DNA of 64,000 nucleotides, taken from contig CAJXQR010000008.1 of NCBI GenBank assembly GCA_913058345.1, forward strand, positions 1 through 64,000. The letters run 5' to 3'. This document shows positions 1 through 10,005 of this stretch, one piece after another (position 1 is the first letter of the stretch; the number at the start of each line of letters is the position of its first letter). Under the pieces are notes generated by a model, which saw nothing but the letters and a program-made list of their open reading frames with translations, did not search any database and was not told the DNA's origin. The translations under genes and the position numbers were made by a program. Source of the DNA: an uncultured Gammaproteobacteria bacterium. GTDB taxonomy: Bacteria > Pseudomonadota > Gammaproteobacteria > Pseudomonadales > Porticoccaceae.

Positions 1-306
1 GCCAAGCCTGGCAGTATTTTGCCCCATACCAAGTTTGAAGCCGAAGTCTACGTACTGAGCAAAGACGAGGGCGGCCGACACACCCCTTTCTTTAAAGGTT
101 ATCGTCCCCAGTTCTACTTCCGTACTACCGATGTGACGGGAGCTTGTGAGCTGCCCGAAGGCGTTGAAATGGTTATGCCAGGTGACAACGTGCAAATGGT
201 TGTTACCTTGATAGCCCCCATCGCCATGGAAGATGGCTTGCGTTTCGCCATCCGCGAAGGTGGTCGGACTGTTGGTGCGGGTGTCGTCGCTAAGATTTTC
301 GAATAA
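1..306 (+). CDS. tuf: Elongation factor Tu, C-terminal part (5' end outside window)
   Basis: The gene enters from the left edge in an open frame beginning [20 protein letters not shown] and ends at TAA 304-306, so about the last 101 residues are present. These are EF-Tu domain 3: the PHTKF start, the TDVTG segment, the PGDNVQM loop and the [15 protein letters not shown] end are all recognisable. EF-Tu delivers aminoacyl-tRNA to the ribosome as a GTP complex. The rpsL-rpsG-fusA genes of a typical str operon would be expected upstream but lie outside the window. A strong hairpin and T-run follow directly, so transcription probably ends here rather than running into the S10 operon. Confidence 0.97.
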   Translation, partial: AKPGSILPHTKFEAEVYVLSKDEGGRHTPFFKGYRPQFYFRTTDVTGACELPEGVEMVMPGDNVQMVVTLIAPIAMEDGLRFAIREGGRTVGAGVVAKIFE

Positions 307-324
307 AGTCTACCGTTGCTCCGC

Positions 325-359
325 AAAAAAAGGCCGCTCATTCAGCGGTCTTTTTTTTG
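325..359 (+). terminator. Rho-independent terminator of tuf
   Basis: An A-run, the stem GGCCGCT / AGCGGTC around a short TCATTC-type loop, and a run of nine T follow 18 bases after the tuf stop codon. The A-run on the left may let it also work on the opposite strand. Confidence 0.85.
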
Positions 360-418
360 GGCTGGATTCTAATGGTTTGCTCTAGCGGAGGCGCTGCCGG
401 TAATAAAATAGAAGGTCA

Positions 419-452
419 TAAAAAACCCCCGCAGGTTGAACCGGCGGGGGTT
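419..452 (-). terminator. Rho-independent terminator of the EF-G2 gene
   Basis: On the minus strand the arms CCCCCGC (444-450) and GCGGGGG (426-432) form a stem, extended by a GG/CC pair across one mismatch, followed by six T (plus-strand A 420-425). It lies 18 bases beyond the EF-G2 stop. With the tuf terminator it insulates the two convergent genes. Confidence 0.85.
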
Positions 453-469
453 GTTGAGAGAAAGCCTGT

Positions 470-2554
470 TTACTTAGCGGCTTTTCTTTCCCTTGCTTCT
501 TCGATAACTTGTTCGGAAACATTCTTCGGACAAGGAAGGTAGTGAGAGAACTCCATGGAGAATTGCCCCCGCCCAGACGTCATGGTGCGTAAACTGCCGA
601 TATAGCCGAACATTTCTGCTAGTGGGACATCTGCTTTGACACGGACGCCCGTAACGCCTTTTTCCTGATCTTTGATCATGCCGCGACGACGATTAAGATC
701 ACCAATAACATCGCCGATGTGATCATCGGGAGTGAAAACATCGACCTTCATGATGGGTTCGATAAGCTGGGGCCCGGCTTTCGGCATGGATTGTCGGTAA
801 GCACCTTTGGCCGCGATTTCGAAAGCAACTGCAGACGAATCCACAGCGTGAAAGCCGCCGTCGAAAAGCTCAATCTCGACATCAAGTACAGGGAACTCAG
901 CAAGGGGTCCCGTTGCCATCATGCTCTCAAAACCTTTCTCAATTGCAGGAAAGAATTCTTTTGGGACGTTGCCACCAACGACAACAGAGCTGAAGACGAA
1001 ACCACTTCCGGGCTCGCCAGGTTTGATCCGATAGTCGATCTTGCCGAATTGACCCGAACCGCCAGATTGCTTTTTGTGAGTGTAGCTATCTTCAATCTCC
1101 TGCGTGATCGTTTCGCGATAAGCGACCTGTGGTTGGCCGACTTCGAGTTCTACATCGTAGGTTCGTTTAAGAATGTCGACTTTAATATCGAGATGTAACT
1201 CGCCCATACCCTTGAGTATGGTTTCCCCGGAATCTTGATCGGTTTCTACGCGGAATGACGGGTCTTCAGCAATCATTTTGCCAATCGCTATACCCATTTT
1301 TTCAGAGCCGCCTTTGTCTTTAGGCTTAACGGCGATAGAAATGACGGGGTCGGGGAAAATCATCGGTTCAAGCGTGACGGGGTCTTTGGGGTCGCAAAGG
1401 GTGTGGCCCGTTTGTACGTTTTTCATGCCGACAATGGCGATAATGTCGCCTGCCTGAGCATGGTCAATCTCGTTGCGGTCATCGGCATGCATTTCAACCA
1501 TGCGGCCGATACGTTCGGTTTTCCCAGTGAAGGAGTTAAGGATAGTGTCGCCTTTGTTGAGCTCGCCGGAATAAATACGAACGAAGGTCAAGGCGCCAAA
1601 GCGGTCTTCCATGATTTTGAAGGCTAGTGCTTTAAGCGTGGCATCGGTAGTCACGGTGGCCACATCGCCGGTCTCTTCGCCGTCTTCATCGGTTAGAGGC
1701 TGTGCCTTAACTTCCGTTGGGCTTGGTAAGTAGTCTACAACAGCATCGAGCACAAGCTGTACGCCTTTATTTTTAAAGGCTGAGCCACAATAGGTCGGGA
1801 AAAAGTCGAGTGCGATGGTGCCTTTACGAATACACCGTTTTATGTCATCTATGGAGGGTTCTTCGCCTTCCATATATGCCATCATAACGTCGTCGTCTTG
1901 CTCGACAGCCATCTCTATGAGTTTTTCGCGATATTCTTCAACAAGCTCGACCATGTCTTCGGGGACATCTACGGTTTCGAAATTCTCAGGTAGGCCGGTG
2001 TCGTCCCAAATAAAAGCTTTTCGCGTGAGCAGGTCAACAAGGCCAACAAAATTTTCTTCAGTGCCAATAGGCAGAACCATAACTAAAGGATTAGCGCCGA
2101 GAACTTTTTCTACTTGCTCAACAACACGCAAAAAGTCGGCACCCATGCGGTCTAGTTTGTTGACAAAGATAACTCGGGCAACTTCTGACTCGTTCGCATA
2201 GCGCCAGTTGGTCTCTGACTGAGGCTCAACACCCCCAGAACCACAGAAGACGCCTACACCACCGTCGAGTACCTTAAGAGAGCGGTAAACTTCAACGGTA
2301 AAGTCGACGTGTCCAGGGGTGTCGATAATGTTAAAACGGTGGTCTTTCCAGAAGCAGGTAGTGGCAGCAGATTGAATGGTAATTCCGCGCTCCTGCTCCT
2401 GCTCCATAAAGTCTGTTGTGGCTGCGCCGTCGTGAACTTCTCCGGTTTTATGGATTTTGCCCGTCAACTTCAAGATGCGTTCCGTGGTCGTGGTCTTACC
2501 GGCGTCGACGTGGGCGAAAATACCTATGTTTCTATAGAGGCTTAAGTCAGTCAT
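470..2554 (-). CDS. fusA: Elongation factor G, second paralogue (EF-G2)
   Basis: A 694-residue translational GTPase of the EF-G family, which moves tRNA and mRNA on the ribosome and helps recycle subunits. The G1 motif AHVDAGKT is at residues 14-21, DTPGH at 78-82 and NKLD at 132-135. Domains II to V follow to the C-terminus. The start [20 protein letters not shown] and the overall sequence resemble the EF-G2 type known from marine Gammaproteobacteria rather than the str-operon enzyme. This is recalled similarity, not a search. It lies convergent to tuf and divergent from rpsJ, with its own promoter and terminator, so it is a separate transcription unit inserted between the str and S10 operons. 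Whether a str-type fusA lies upstream of tuf cannot be seen. Confidence 0.93.
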   Translation of the reverse strand: MTDLSLYRNIGIFAHVDAGKTTTTERILKLTGKIHKTGEVHDGAATTDFMEQEQERGITIQSAATTCFWKDHRFNIIDTPGHVDFTVEVYRSLKVLDGGVGVFCGSGGVEPQSETNWRYANESEVARVIFVNKLDRMGADFLRVVEQVEKVLGANPLVMVLPIGTEENFVGLVDLLTRKAFIWDDTGLPENFETVDVPEDMVELVEEYREKLIEMAVEQDDDVMMAYMEGEEPSIDDIKRCIRKGTIALDFFPTYCGSAFKNKGVQLVLDAVVDYLPSPTEVKAQPLTDEDGEETGDVATVTTDATLKALAFKIMEDRFGALTFVRIYSGELNKGDTILNSFTGKTERIGRMVEMHADDRNEIDHAQAGDIIAIVGMKNVQTGHTLCDPKDPVTLEPMIFPDPVISIAVKPKDKGGSEKMGIAIGKMIAEDPSFRVETDQDSGETILKGMGELHLDIKVDILKRTYDVELEVGQPQVAYRETITQEIEDSYTHKKQSGGSGQFGKIDYRIKPGEPGSGFVFSSVVVGGNVPKEFFPAIEKGFESMMATGPLAEFPVLDVEIELFDGGFHAVDSSAVAFEIAAKGAYRQSMPKAGPQLIEPIMKVDVFTPDDHIGDVIGDLNRRRGMIKDQEKGVTGVRVKADVPLAEMFGYIGSLRTMTSGRGQFSMEFSHYLPCPKNVSEQVIEEARERKAAK

Positions 2555-2592
2555 TGTTTTGCTCGAGTTGATGGGACGAAAAATAGCGCGGC

Positions 2593-2621
2593 ATTATATC
2601 GGATATAAGTAGGGGGTTGAA
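2593..2621 (-). promoter_or_regulatory. Probable sigma-70 promoter of the EF-G2 gene
   Basis: Read on the minus strand there is a perfect TATAAT (2598-2593), 17 bases downstream of TTCAAC (2621-2616), a weak -35. It lies about 40 bases upstream of the EF-G2 ATG. Confidence 0.55.
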
Positions 2622-2832
2622 CAATAAAAGCGAGTGATATGAGGCAATAGGGCAAATAAAGCCAATATGAGTCGTGTTAATTGTAAGATTGGGGTATAAG
2701 GCCTATCGGGTTTCAACTGCGCAGTCCAGTAGTTAGGGTGCGCACTCGCGATCAAGTGCTGTTTTAAGCCGGTTGCAATACCGGCTGGCAGACTGTTGCA
2801 GCAAATTATTTATCTTTCGTCTTGATTTTGTC

Positions 2833-2861
2833 TTGACACCCTTGGGCATCGCCTATAACAT
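2833..2861 (+). promoter_or_regulatory. Probable sigma-70 promoter of the S10 operon
   Basis: A perfect TTGACA at 2833-2838 is followed by TATAAC at 2854-2859 (15-base spacer) or TAACAT at 2856-2861 (17-base spacer). It lies roughly 75 bases upstream of rpsJ and is the only strong candidate in the gap. Confidence 0.6.
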
Positions 2862-2934
2862 TCCGCCTCCGTTTTTCGAGCTGCCAGCAACTACTTTGAT
2901 GGCGCTAAGCGACTAGATCTGGAGATCTGATTCA

Positions 2935-3246
2935 ATGCAGGATCAATCGATAAGAATTTGTCTTAAGGCTTTTGATCACAAGTTGATTGATGCCTCGGCT
3001 GAAGAGATTGTAGCCACTGTGCGTCGCACAGGTGCGCAGATCCGCGGTCCAATTCCTTTGCCTACGCGCAAAGAGAGATTCACGATATTGACTTCGCCGC
3101 ATGTAAATAAAGATGCGCGTGATCAGTATGAAATACGAACGCACAAGCGCTTGTTGGATATCGTAGAGCCAACTGAAAAAACTGTTGATGCATTGATGAA
3201 GCTAGATCTTGCAGCTGGTGTGGATGTGCAGATTAGCTTAGGTTGA
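2935..3246 (+). CDS. rpsJ: 30S ribosomal protein S10
   Basis: A 103-residue protein of the usual length, with the diagnostic stretch [14 protein letters not shown] and the C-terminal [11 protein letters not shown]10 sits in the head of the small subunit, and with NusB it takes part in transcription antitermination. It is the first gene of the S10 operon. The GGAG Shine-Dalgarno (2921-2924) lies between two AGATCT copies, which may form a short hairpin near the start. Confidence 0.98.
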   Translation: MQDQSIRICLKAFDHKLIDASAEEIVATVRRTGAQIRGPIPLPTRKERFTILTSPHVNKDARDQYEIRTHKRLLDIVEPTEKTVDALMKLDLAAGVDVQISLG

Positions 3247-3332
3247 TTATTCGCCGGGTAATCCCCGGAAGTGTAACGCTTTGAAAAGGGCGGCCATAGC
3301 GGGTAAAAGCCCCGTACGCGTAGAGGTAAAAA

Positions 3333-3965
3333 ATGAAAATTGGAATGGTAGGTCGTAAATGCGGCATGAGTCGTATTTTTACCGATGAGGGTGCCTCTGT
3401 GCCCGTCACTGTGATTGAGGTTGAGCCCAATCGCGTCGTGCAAATGAAGACTGAAGAAAATGATGGTTACGCAGCTGTCCAGGTGACAACTGGGGCTCGG
3501 CGCGTTTCGCGCGTTGCCAAGGCGCAGGCAGGGCACTATGCAAAGGCGGGGTCTGAGGCTGGACGCGGCTTGTGGGAGTTTCGGCTTGATAGCGAGCAGG
3601 AGTTACCTCAGGGCGATGATTTGACGGTTGCTCAGTTTGAGGCTGGCGAGTCTGTCGATATCTCTGGTGTATCAAAAGGTAAAGGCTACGCCGGTGTGAT
3701 TAAGCGTTGGAACTTTCAGATGCAGGACGCCACCCATGGCAACTCGTTAGCGCACAGGGCGCCGGGTTCTATCGGGCAAAACCAGACGCCGGGTCGTGTC
3801 TTTAAGGGCAAGAAAATGGCTGGCCACATGGGTTCTCGTAACGTGACGACACAGAATCTGGAAGTTATTCGTGTCGATATTGAGCGTAATTTGCTGTTGG
3901 TTAAAGGTGCAGTGCCTGGTGCAACCGGCGGAACAGTCATCGTTCGACCAGCAGTGAAGGTCTGA
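3333..3965 (+). CDS. rplC: 50S ribosomal protein L3
   Basis: 210 residues against 209 in E. coli. It starts [16 protein letters not shown] and carries the loop region with [20 protein letters not shown] and GKKMAGHMG that reaches towards the peptidyl-transferase centre. L3 is an early 23S rRNA-binding protein. The start follows a good Shine-Dalgarno (GAGGT, 3322-3326). An 86-base spacer after rpsJ is the widest gap inside the first half of the operon. Confidence 0.98.
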   Translation: MKIGMVGRKCGMSRIFTDEGASVPVTVIEVEPNRVVQMKTEENDGYAAVQVTTGARRVSRVAKAQAGHYAKAGSEAGRGLWEFRLDSEQELPQGDDLTVAQFEAGESVDISGVSKGKGYAGVIKRWNFQMQDATHGNSLAHRAPGSIGQNQTPGRVFKGKKMAGHMGSRNVTTQNLEVIRVDIERNLLLVKGAVPGATGGTVIVRPAVKV

Positions 3966-3975
3966 GGGGTTAGCT

Positions 3976-4590
3976 ATGGAGTTGAATATTGCAACACCGG
4001 CAGGCGTAAGTGGCACAATTAATGTGTCTGATGAAGCCTTCGGTAAAGAGTACAATGGTGACCTCGTCCATCAGGCGGTCGTCGCTTATATGGCTGGTGC
4101 GCGCCAAGGAACACGCGCGCAAAAGACGCGCTCGGATGTGGCAGGTGGTGGTAAAAAGCCTTGGCGACAAAAGGGGACTGGTCGTGCGCGTTCAGGCACT
4201 ATACGAAGCCCGATATGGCGCTCAGGTGGCGTGACGTTTGCCTCTCGCCCACAGGATCACTCACAAAAATTAAATCGAAAGATGTATCGCGCGGCTATGC
4301 GGTCTATTTTTTCTGAGCTTGCACGTAAGGATCGGCTTGTCGTCGTTGAGTCTTTCGATATGGAAGAGCCAAAAACTAAAGCTTTGCTTGGTCGTCTCAG
4401 TGAGTTTGGCCTCAACGACGTATTGATTGTGACGGAAGAGGTAAGTATGAATCTTCATCTTTCCGCTCGCAACTTGCATAAAGTTGAAGTTCGAGATGCT
4501 CTTGCAGTAGATCCAGTCGCGCTGATTCGTTGTGAGAAGGTGATGGTGACTGTGCCGGCGATTAAGAAAATTGAGGAGATGCTGGGATGA
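3976..4590 (+). CDS. rplD: 50S ribosomal protein L4
   Basis: 204 residues. The extended loop with [19 protein letters not shown], which lines the nascent-peptide exit tunnel, is intact. In enterobacteria L4 also represses the S10 operon by binding its leader. The leader here is much shorter than the E. coli one, so the same mechanism is not assured. The stop overlaps the rplW start by four bases. Confidence 0.98.
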   Translation: MELNIATPAGVSGTINVSDEAFGKEYNGDLVHQAVVAYMAGARQGTRAQKTRSDVAGGGKKPWRQKGTGRARSGTIRSPIWRSGGVTFASRPQDHSQKLNRKMYRAAMRSIFSELARKDRLVVVESFDMEEPKTKALLGRLSEFGLNDVLIVTEEVSMNLHLSARNLHKVEVRDALAVDPVALIRCEKVMVTVPAIKKIEEMLG

Positions 4591-4883
4591 ATAAAGAGCG
4601 CATCTTCAAGGTGCTGTTGGCGCCTCACATTACTGAAAAAGCGAGCGTAGTTGGCGACGCAGGTAACCAAGTAGTTTTTAAGGTGGCTGTAACGGCGACA
4701 AAGCGTGATGTTAAAGCTGCCGTAGAGGCATTATTCGAAGTGAAGGTTGTGGATGTTCGCCTGCTCAATGTCAAGGGCAAGACCAAGCGAACAAAAAATG
4801 GTCTTGGTAAATGTTCTGACTGGAAGAAGGCCTATGTCAATCTGGCTGCCGATCAGGATATCGATTTCATGGCGATTGGGTAA
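4587..4883 (+). CDS. rplW: 50S ribosomal protein L23
   Basis: 98 residues, with the N-terminal [11 protein letters not shown] motif and the [12 protein letters not shown] loop. L23 sits at the tunnel exit and docks trigger factor and the signal recognition particle. Its ATGA overlap with rplD suggests translational coupling. Confidence 0.98.
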   Translation: MNKERIFKVLLAPHITEKASVVGDAGNQVVFKVAVTATKRDVKAAVEALFEVKVVDVRLLNVKGKTKRTKNGLGKCSDWKKAYVNLAADQDIDFMAIG

Positions 4884-4895
4884 GGAGCATTTGTT

Positions 4896-5720
4896 ATGCC
4901 AGTAGTTAAGAGAAAGCCAACCTCCCCCGGGCGTCGACATGTTGTTAGTGTGGTGCATGCTGACCTTCACAAGGGGGCGCCCTATGCACCCTTGTTAGAA
5001 AAAAAGGCCAAGAGCGGTGGTCGAAATAATGCGGGTCATATTAGTGTTCGTCACATTGGTGGGGGTCACAAGCAGCATTACCGTAAGATCGACTTTAAAC
5101 GTAATAAAGATGGTATACCGGCAACTGTAGAGCGTCTTGAGTACGATCCCAATCGTACCGCCAATATTGCCCTGCTCTGTTATAAAGATGGCGAGCGTCG
5201 GTACATCATTGCGCCAAAAGGCCTGAAGTCAGGCGATGTGCTGGAGTCAGGCCCTGCAGCTTCAATTAAGACAGGTAATACACTGCCGTTGCGCAATATT
5301 CCAGTGGGTAGTGTCTTGCACTGTGCTGAGATGAAGCCGGGTAAGGGTGCTCAACTCGCTCGTAGCGCAGGCACGTCCTTGCAGCTCGTTGCTCGCGAAG
5401 GCCGGCATGCGACATTGCGTTTGCGCAGTGGTGAGATGCGCAAGGTGTTGTCCGATTGCCGTGCGACACTTGGTGAAGTGTCCAACAGTGAGCACAGTCT
5501 GCGCTCATTGGGTAAGGCAGGTGCATCCCGGTGGCGTGGTGTTCGCCCAACAGTTCGTGGCGTGGTCATGAACCCGGTAGATCACCCCCATGGCGGTGGT
5601 GAAGGACGCACCTCGGGTGGTCGACATCCAGTTAGCCCTTGGGGTATGCCCACCAAAGGATATAAAACACGTAAAAACAAGCGTACTGACAGTATGATTG
5701 TTCGTCGTCGCGGTAAATAG
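4896..5720 (+). CDS. rplB: 50S ribosomal protein L2
   Basis: 274 residues, the usual length. It contains [20 protein letters not shown] in the N-terminal half and the conserved C-terminal [20 protein letters not shown] block, whose histidine is important for the peptidyl-transferase region. L2 supports subunit association and the catalytic core. Confidence 0.98.
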   Translation: MPVVKRKPTSPGRRHVVSVVHADLHKGAPYAPLLEKKAKSGGRNNAGHISVRHIGGGHKQHYRKIDFKRNKDGIPATVERLEYDPNRTANIALLCYKDGERRYIIAPKGLKSGDVLESGPAASIKTGNTLPLRNIPVGSVLHCAEMKPGKGAQLARSAGTSLQLVAREGRHATLRLRSGEMRKVLSDCRATLGEVSNSEHSLRSLGKAGASRWRGVRPTVRGVVMNPVDHPHGGGEGRTSGGRHPVSPWGMPTKGYKTRKNKRTDSMIVRRRGK

Positions 5721-5745
5721 CGCCTATTAATACGAGGATATAATT

Positions 5746-6021
5746 GTGTCACGTTCGTTAAAAAAAGGGCCGTTCATTGACCTTCACCTCATTAAAAAGG
5801 TTGAGGTTGCAGCAGAGAAAAATGACCGTAGGCCGATCAAAACCTGGTCGCGTCGTTCAATGATTCTGCCTCAAATGGTTGGCTTGACAATCGCTGTTCA
5901 CAACGGGCGCTTGCATGTACCCGTTATGGTTTCCGAGGAAATGGTCGGGCATAAGTTAGGCGAGTTTGCGCCAACGCGAAGCTATCGTGGGCACGTCGCT
6001 GACAAAAAAGCGCGAAACTAG
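5746..6021 (+). CDS. rpsS: 30S ribosomal protein S19
   Basis: 91 residues starting with GTG (5746). The product begins [14 protein letters not shown] after the initiator and ends with [13 protein letters not shown]. It forms a complex with S13 in the head of the small subunit and contacts the A-site. The upstream ACGAGGATATAATT gives a GAGG Shine-Dalgarno. Confidence 0.97.
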   Translation: MSRSLKKGPFIDLHLIKKVEVAAEKNDRRPIKTWSRRSMILPQMVGLTIAVHNGRLHVPVMVSEEMVGHKLGEFAPTRSYRGHVADKKARN

Positions 6022-6046
6022 TTGCTGGGTAAACGAGGTCGTTATT

Positions 6047-6376
6047 GTGGAAGTAGCTGCAAAATTAAAAGGCGCTCAGTTATCAGCGCAAAAAGCTCGC
6101 TTGATCGCTGATCAAGTACGAGGAAAACCGGTAGAGCAAGCGCTCGACATACTTTCTTTCAGTAACCGCAAAGGCGCGGTAATTGTCAAAAAGGTACTAG
6201 AGTCGGCCATCGCAAATGCCGAGCACAACGAAGGTGCAGATGTCGATGAGTTGAAAGTATCAACCGTCTACGTGGACGAGGGTGTAACCATGAAGCGTCT
6301 TATGCCAAGGGCAAAAGGCCGCGCTGATAGAATCTTGAAGCGCTCATGTCATATCACCGTAAAAGTTGCTGGATAA
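6047..6376 (+). CDS. rplV: 50S ribosomal protein L22
   Basis: 109 residues from GTG 6047, matching the family length of about 110. The same frame is open further upstream inside rpsS, but that extension has no family resemblance. The GTG has a GAGG Shine-Dalgarno seven bases away. Motifs [13 protein letters not shown] and [18 protein letters not shown] are typical. Its beta-hairpin lines the exit tunnel, near sites of macrolide resistance. Confidence 0.95.
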   Translation: MEVAAKLKGAQLSAQKARLIADQVRGKPVEQALDILSFSNRKGAVIVKKVLESAIANAEHNEGADVDELKVSTVYVDEGVTMKRLMPRAKGRADRILKRSCHITVKVAG

Positions 6377-6394
6377 TTAGGCTTAGGAGCTGAC

Positions 6395-7060
6395 ATGGGT
6401 CAGAAAGTACATCCAATTGGTATCAGACTGGGTATTGTAAAAAAACACACCTCGGTCTGGTATGCTGACAAAGCAGATTACGCAATAAAGCTAAATAGTG
6501 ACTTGCGTGTGCGTAGCATGATACAGAAACGTCTGGCTCACGCCTCCGTTAGTCGTGTCGAGATAGAGCGACCGTCTGCATCCGCCAGGATTACCATTCA
6601 CACAGCGCGCCCCGGTATTGTTATCGGCAAGCGTGGTGAAGATGTCGACAAATTACGCGCGGATGTGTCAGCTGAAATGGGTGTTCCCGTTCACATCAAT
6701 ATCGAAGAAATCCGCAAGCCGGATCTTGATGCGACACTGGTTGCGCAGAACATCTGCCAGCAGCTTGAACGCCGAGTTATGTTCCGTCGCGCCATGAAGC
6801 GTGCTGTTCAGAACGCGATACGACAGGGTGCCAAAGGCGTCAAGATCCAAATAGGCGGCCGTCTAGGCGGAGCTGAGATCGCTCGTTCAGAATGGTACCG
6901 TGAAGGACGTGTTCCACTACATACTTTTCGCGCCGATATAGATTATGCGCATGAAGAGGCAGCCACGACCTACGGTATCATCGGCGTTAAGGTTTGGATT
7001 TTCAAAGGTGAAGTGCTGGGCAGTGGAGAAGCAGAACCCGCCCAGGCTAAAAAGAAGTAA
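6395..7060 (+). CDS. rpsC: 30S ribosomal protein S3
   Basis: 221 residues. It has an N-terminal [20 protein letters not shown], a KH domain with the [20 protein letters not shown] motif, and a C-terminal domain with [14 protein letters not shown]3 helps form the mRNA entry tunnel and its helicase activity. AGGAG precedes the ATG by about six bases. Confidence 0.98.
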   Translation: MGQKVHPIGIRLGIVKKHTSVWYADKADYAIKLNSDLRVRSMIQKRLAHASVSRVEIERPSASARITIHTARPGIVIGKRGEDVDKLRADVSAEMGVPVHINIEEIRKPDLDATLVAQNICQQLERRVMFRRAMKRAVQNAIRQGAKGVKIQIGGRLGGAEIARSEWYREGRVPLHTFRADIDYAHEEAATTYGIIGVKVWIFKGEVLGSGEAEPAQAKKK

Positions 7061-7083
7061 CTTTCGAATAAGGGTCGAGCGAG

Positions 7084-7497
7084 ATGCTGCAACCAAAACG
7101 AACAAAATACCGCAAAATGCACAAAGGTCGTAATCGTGGCCTCGCACTACGCGGAAGTAAAATAAGCTTTGGAGAATACGGGCTGAAGGCTGTTGGTCGA
7201 GGTCGCCTGACAGCGCGACAGATTGAGGCTGCGCGTCGAGCAATGACACGCCATGTTAAACGTGGTGGTAAAATCTGGATTCGTGTTTTCCCCGACAAGC
7301 CAATTACTCAAAAGCCACTTGAAGTACGGATGGGTAAGGGTAAAGGCAACGTTGAATACTGGGTTGCTCCAATTCAGCCTGGTCGCGTGCTCTATGAAAT
7401 GGAAGGTGTTTCTGAAGAAGTCGCTCGTGAAGCATTTGAGCTAGCGGCTGCGAAGCTACCTGTCCAGACAACTTTTGTTAAGCGGACGGTGATGTGA
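7084..7497 (+). CDS. rplP: 50S ribosomal protein L16
   Basis: 137 residues beginning [19 protein letters not shown]. The Arg-containing [20 protein letters not shown] segment, near the site of arginine hydroxylation in some bacteria, is present. L16 organises the A-site tRNA environment. Its TGATGA end overlaps the rpmC start by four bases. Confidence 0.98.
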   Translation: MLQPKRTKYRKMHKGRNRGLALRGSKISFGEYGLKAVGRGRLTARQIEAARRAMTRHVKRGGKIWIRVFPDKPITQKPLEVRMGKGKGNVEYWVAPIQPGRVLYEMEGVSEEVAREAFELAAAKLPVQTTFVKRTVM

Positions 7498-7703
7498 TGA
7501 GAGCGAGTGAACTTCGTGAAAAAAACACCGAAGAGCTGAATACAGCCCTTCTAGGTGAGCTGGAAGCCCAGTTCAAGCTTAGGATGAAACGCTCAACAGG
7601 ACAGCTTAATGAAAGTCATGAGATGAAAGTTGCACGACGGAATGTGGCACGGATCAAGACTGTCCTTAATGAAAAAGCCAATGAAAAAGCAGGTGGTCAG
7701 TGA
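7494..7703 (+). CDS. rpmC: 50S ribosomal protein L29
   Basis: 69 residues, slightly longer than the 63 of E. coli owing to a Lys/Glu/Asn-rich tail ([11 protein letters not shown]). A helical hairpin protein at the tunnel exit. The typical [10 protein letters not shown] and [14 protein letters not shown] segments are visible. It overlaps rplP and rpsQ at either end. Confidence 0.97.
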   Translation: MMRASELREKNTEELNTALLGELEAQFKLRMKRSTGQLNESHEMKVARRNVARIKTVLNEKANEKAGGQ

Positions 7704-7966
7704 TGTCAACAAGCAACACGGCACGTACTCTTTCCGGAAGGGTTGTCAGTGACAAGATGGATAAAACCGTTACGGTTTTGATAGAGCGGCGAGTGAAACA
7801 TGCGCTTTATGGTAAGTATGTCAGCCGTTCCACAAAACTCAAAGCACACGATGAGGCCAATGAGTGTCGCGCTGGTGATCTGGTCACTATCGCTGAAACC
7901 CGACCCTTATCAAAAACTAAGTCCTGGTCTCTGGTTAATATCGTCGAGCGGGCTGCTGAAGTTTAA
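7703..7966 (+). CDS. rpsQ: 30S ribosomal protein S17
   Basis: 87 residues, counted from ATG 7703, which overlaps the rpmC TGA. A GTG one codon earlier is a possible alternative. It has the core [20 protein letters not shown] and the [14 protein letters not shown] end. S17 is a primary 16S rRNA binder of the OB-fold type. Confidence 0.96.
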   Translation: MSTSNTARTLSGRVVSDKMDKTVTVLIERRVKHALYGKYVSRSTKLKAHDEANECRAGDLVTIAETRPLSKTKSWSLVNIVERAAEV

Positions 7967-7997
7967 GTTACTGCGTAGCACAGGTTTGGAGTAGACA

Positions 7998-8366
7998 ATG
8001 ATACAAACACAAAGTTACCTTGATGTTGCCGATAATAGCGGTGCTCGCAGAGTAATGTGCATCAAAGTGTTGGGCGGCTCACACCGTCGTTACGCTTCAG
8101 TAGGCGACATTATCAAGGTTACCATTAAAGAAGCGATTCCACGTGGCAAAGTTAAAAAAGGTCAGGTGATGAACGCTGTCGTAGTGCGCACACGTAAAGG
8201 CGTGCGTCGAACTGATGGCAGCTTGATTAAATTTAGTGAAAATGCGGCGGTACTTCTAAACGCTCAGAACGCCCCGATTGGTACGCGTATTTTTGGTCCT
8301 GTTACCCGCGAGCTGCGTAGCGAACGCTTTATGAAGATTATTTCTCTGGCTCCGGAAGTACTTTAG
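7998..8366 (+). CDS. rplN: 50S ribosomal protein L14
   Basis: 122 residues, exactly the usual length. It begins [20 protein letters not shown] and ends [14 protein letters not shown]14 sits at the subunit interface and is a target of the silencing factor RsfS. It is the first gene of the spc operon. The 31-base spacer after rpsQ shows no clear terminator, so the S10 and spc operons are probably read together. Confidence 0.98.
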   Translation: MIQTQSYLDVADNSGARRVMCIKVLGGSHRRYASVGDIIKVTIKEAIPRGKVKKGQVMNAVVVRTRKGVRRTDGSLIKFSENAAVLLNAQNAPIGTRIFGPVTRELRSERFMKIISLAPEVL

Positions 8367-8383
8367 GTTAGTAGGCGAATATT

Positions 8384-8710
8384 ATGGCGATGAAAAAAAT
8401 CAGGCGTGACGATAACGTAATTGTTATCGCCGGTCGTGATAAGGGTAAGCGAGGTAAAGTTCTCCAGGTATTGTCTGACGGCCGGATGCTGGTGTCGGGT
8501 GTGCAGCTTATCAAAAAACACCAAAAGCCAAACCCACAACTGGGTGTCCAGGGTGGCATTGTCGAGAAGGAAGCGCCGATTGATGCGTCTAATCTCGCTA
8601 TCTTTAACTCTGAAAGCAGCAAGGCAGATAGAGTTGGTTTCCAGATAACGGAAGCTGGCAATAAAATTCGAGTATTCAAATCCACCGGCGCAGCCGTGGA
8701 TGCCAAGTAG
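8384..8710 (+). CDS. rplX: 50S ribosomal protein L24
   Basis: 108 residues with an N-terminal KOW motif ([20 protein letters not shown]). An early-assembly 23S rRNA binder that lies near the tunnel exit. The start is at 8384, 17 bases after rplN. Confidence 0.98.
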   Translation: MAMKKIRRDDNVIVIAGRDKGKRGKVLQVLSDGRMLVSGVQLIKKHQKPNPQLGVQGGIVEKEAPIDASNLAIFNSESSKADRVGFQITEAGNKIRVFKSTGAAVDAK

Positions 8711-8722
8711 GGTAATGTAGAG

Positions 8723-9268
8723 ATGGCAAGGCTCAAAGAATTATACAAAACTGAAATTGCGGCGAAACTCAGAGAAGAACTGGGCTTGGCTAATGTTATG
8801 GAAGTTCCTCGTATTAGTAAGATCACTCTGAATATGGGTGTTGGTGAAGCGCTGTCTGACAAGAAGGCTCTCGAGCATGCAGTGAGCGATTTAGAGACGA
8901 TTGCCGGTCAAAAAGTCGTTGTCAATCTAGCGCGAAAATCCATAGCCGGATTCAAGGTGCGCGAAGGATGGCCTATTGGTTGTAAAGTTACATTGCGTAG
9001 TGACCGCATGTATGACTTCCTTGAGCGTCTGGTCGATATTGCGATACCTCGAATTCGCGATTTCCGTGGTATTAGCCCGAAGTCCTTTGATGGGCGCGGT
9101 AACTTTGCAATGGGTGTTACGGAGCAGATCATCTTCCCTGAAATCGATTACGACAAGATCGATAAACTCCGTGGGCTAGATATCACAATCACTACCACGG
9201 CGCGAAACAACGACGAAGGCCGTGCGCTATTAAGAGCATTCAACTTCCCCCTTAAAGGCGACAAATAG
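8723..9268 (+). CDS. rplE: 50S ribosomal protein L5
   Basis: 181 residues. It has [15 protein letters not shown], the [11 protein letters not shown] segment and the [17 protein letters not shown] end. L5 binds 5S rRNA in the central protuberance and contacts P-site tRNA. Confidence 0.98.
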   Translation: MARLKELYKTEIAAKLREELGLANVMEVPRISKITLNMGVGEALSDKKALEHAVSDLETIAGQKVVVNLARKSIAGFKVREGWPIGCKVTLRSDRMYDFLERLVDIAIPRIRDFRGISPKSFDGRGNFAMGVTEQIIFPEIDYDKIDKLRGLDITITTTARNNDEGRALLRAFNFPLKGDK

Positions 9269-9270
9269 TT

Positions 9271-9576
9271 ATGGCGAAAACATCGATGGTCGAGCGTGAA
9301 AAAAAACGCGCTAAGCTGGTAGCTAAATACGCGGTAAAACGCGCGGCGATTAAAGCAGTTATTGCAAATCCCGACTCCTCTCCTGAAGAGCGGTGGGAAG
9401 CGCAACTTCAGTTGCAAAAGCTACCACGCGACTCAAGTGCTTCACGTCAGAGGCGACGTTGTCAGGTTACTGGGCGCCCCCACGGTGTCTATCGAAAGTT
9501 TGGACTTTGCCGTAACAAACTGCGGGAAGCTGCAATGCGCGGCGATGTGCCTGGCCTTGTTAAGGCTAGCTGGTAG
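9271..9576 (+). CDS. rpsN: 30S ribosomal protein S14
   Basis: 101 residues, the long zinc-independent form. The C-terminal [20 protein letters not shown] region keeps only two cysteines rather than the four-Cys site of the short form. The start is two bases after the rplE stop. Confidence 0.98.
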   Translation: MAKTSMVEREKKRAKLVAKYAVKRAAIKAVIANPDSSPEERWEAQLQLQKLPRDSSASRQRRRCQVTGRPHGVYRKFGLCRNKLREAAMRGDVPGLVKASW

Positions 9577-9597
9577 AGTAGGGAAGAGGAATTACTT

Positions 9598-9990
9598 ATG
9601 AGTATGCAAGATCCCTTGTCAGATATGTTAACCAGAGTTCGCAATGCCCATTCGCGATCTAAGGTAAGTGTAAGCATGCCATCTTCTAAATTGAAGGTAG
9701 CAGTAGCCAGTGTATTGAAAGAAGAGGGTTATATCTCAGACTTCAATGTTGCTGAAGGAACAAAAGCTGAATTAAACATAAAGCTTAAGTATTTTGAAGG
9801 GCGTCCAGTTATCGAGGAGATTGATCGTTTTAGTCGTCCCGGGCTGCGTCGCTATGCGAGCTCAACTGAGTTGCCGAGTGTTCGTGCCGGGCTCGGAATT
9901 GCTATTGTGTCCACCAGTAAAGGTGTTATGACAGACCGCGCAGCACGTAGTGCTGGAATTGGCGGCGAAGTACTTTGCACCGTCTTTTAA
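9598..9990 (+). CDS. rpsH: 30S ribosomal protein S8
   Basis: 130 residues beginning [20 protein letters not shown], the same as other gammaproteobacterial S8 proteins. The C-terminal [20 protein letters not shown] is typical. In E. coli S8 represses the spc operon by binding near rplE. I did not establish whether a matching RNA site exists here. Confidence 0.98.
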   Translation: MSMQDPLSDMLTRVRNAHSRSKVSVSMPSSKLKVAVASVLKEEGYISDFNVAEGTKAELNIKLKYFEGRPVIEEIDRFSRPGLRRYASSTELPSVRAGLGIAIVSTSKGVMTDRAARSAGIGGEVLCTVF

Positions 9991-10005
9991 CGGGAATTAA
10001 CTAAG

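Larger units (their letters stand above)
2555..2934. other. Divergent intergenic region between EF-G2 and rpsJ
   Basis: These 380 bases contain no credible gene. They hold the EF-G2 promoter on the left, a small hairpin at 2767-2786 (arms AGCCGGT and ACCGGCT around a six-base loop, with no T-run), and the S10 operon promoter and leader on the right. The leader from the presumed start point to rpsJ is only about 65-70 bases. Confidence 0.6.

Noticed and set aside
719-1198. Open frame of 159 codons opposite the EF-G2 gene
   Set aside because: Shadow of a well-conserved gene, no start signal or family features.
5966-6046. Upstream extension of rplV inside rpsS
   Set aside because: No family resemblance; GTG 6047 has a Shine-Dalgarno and gives the usual length.
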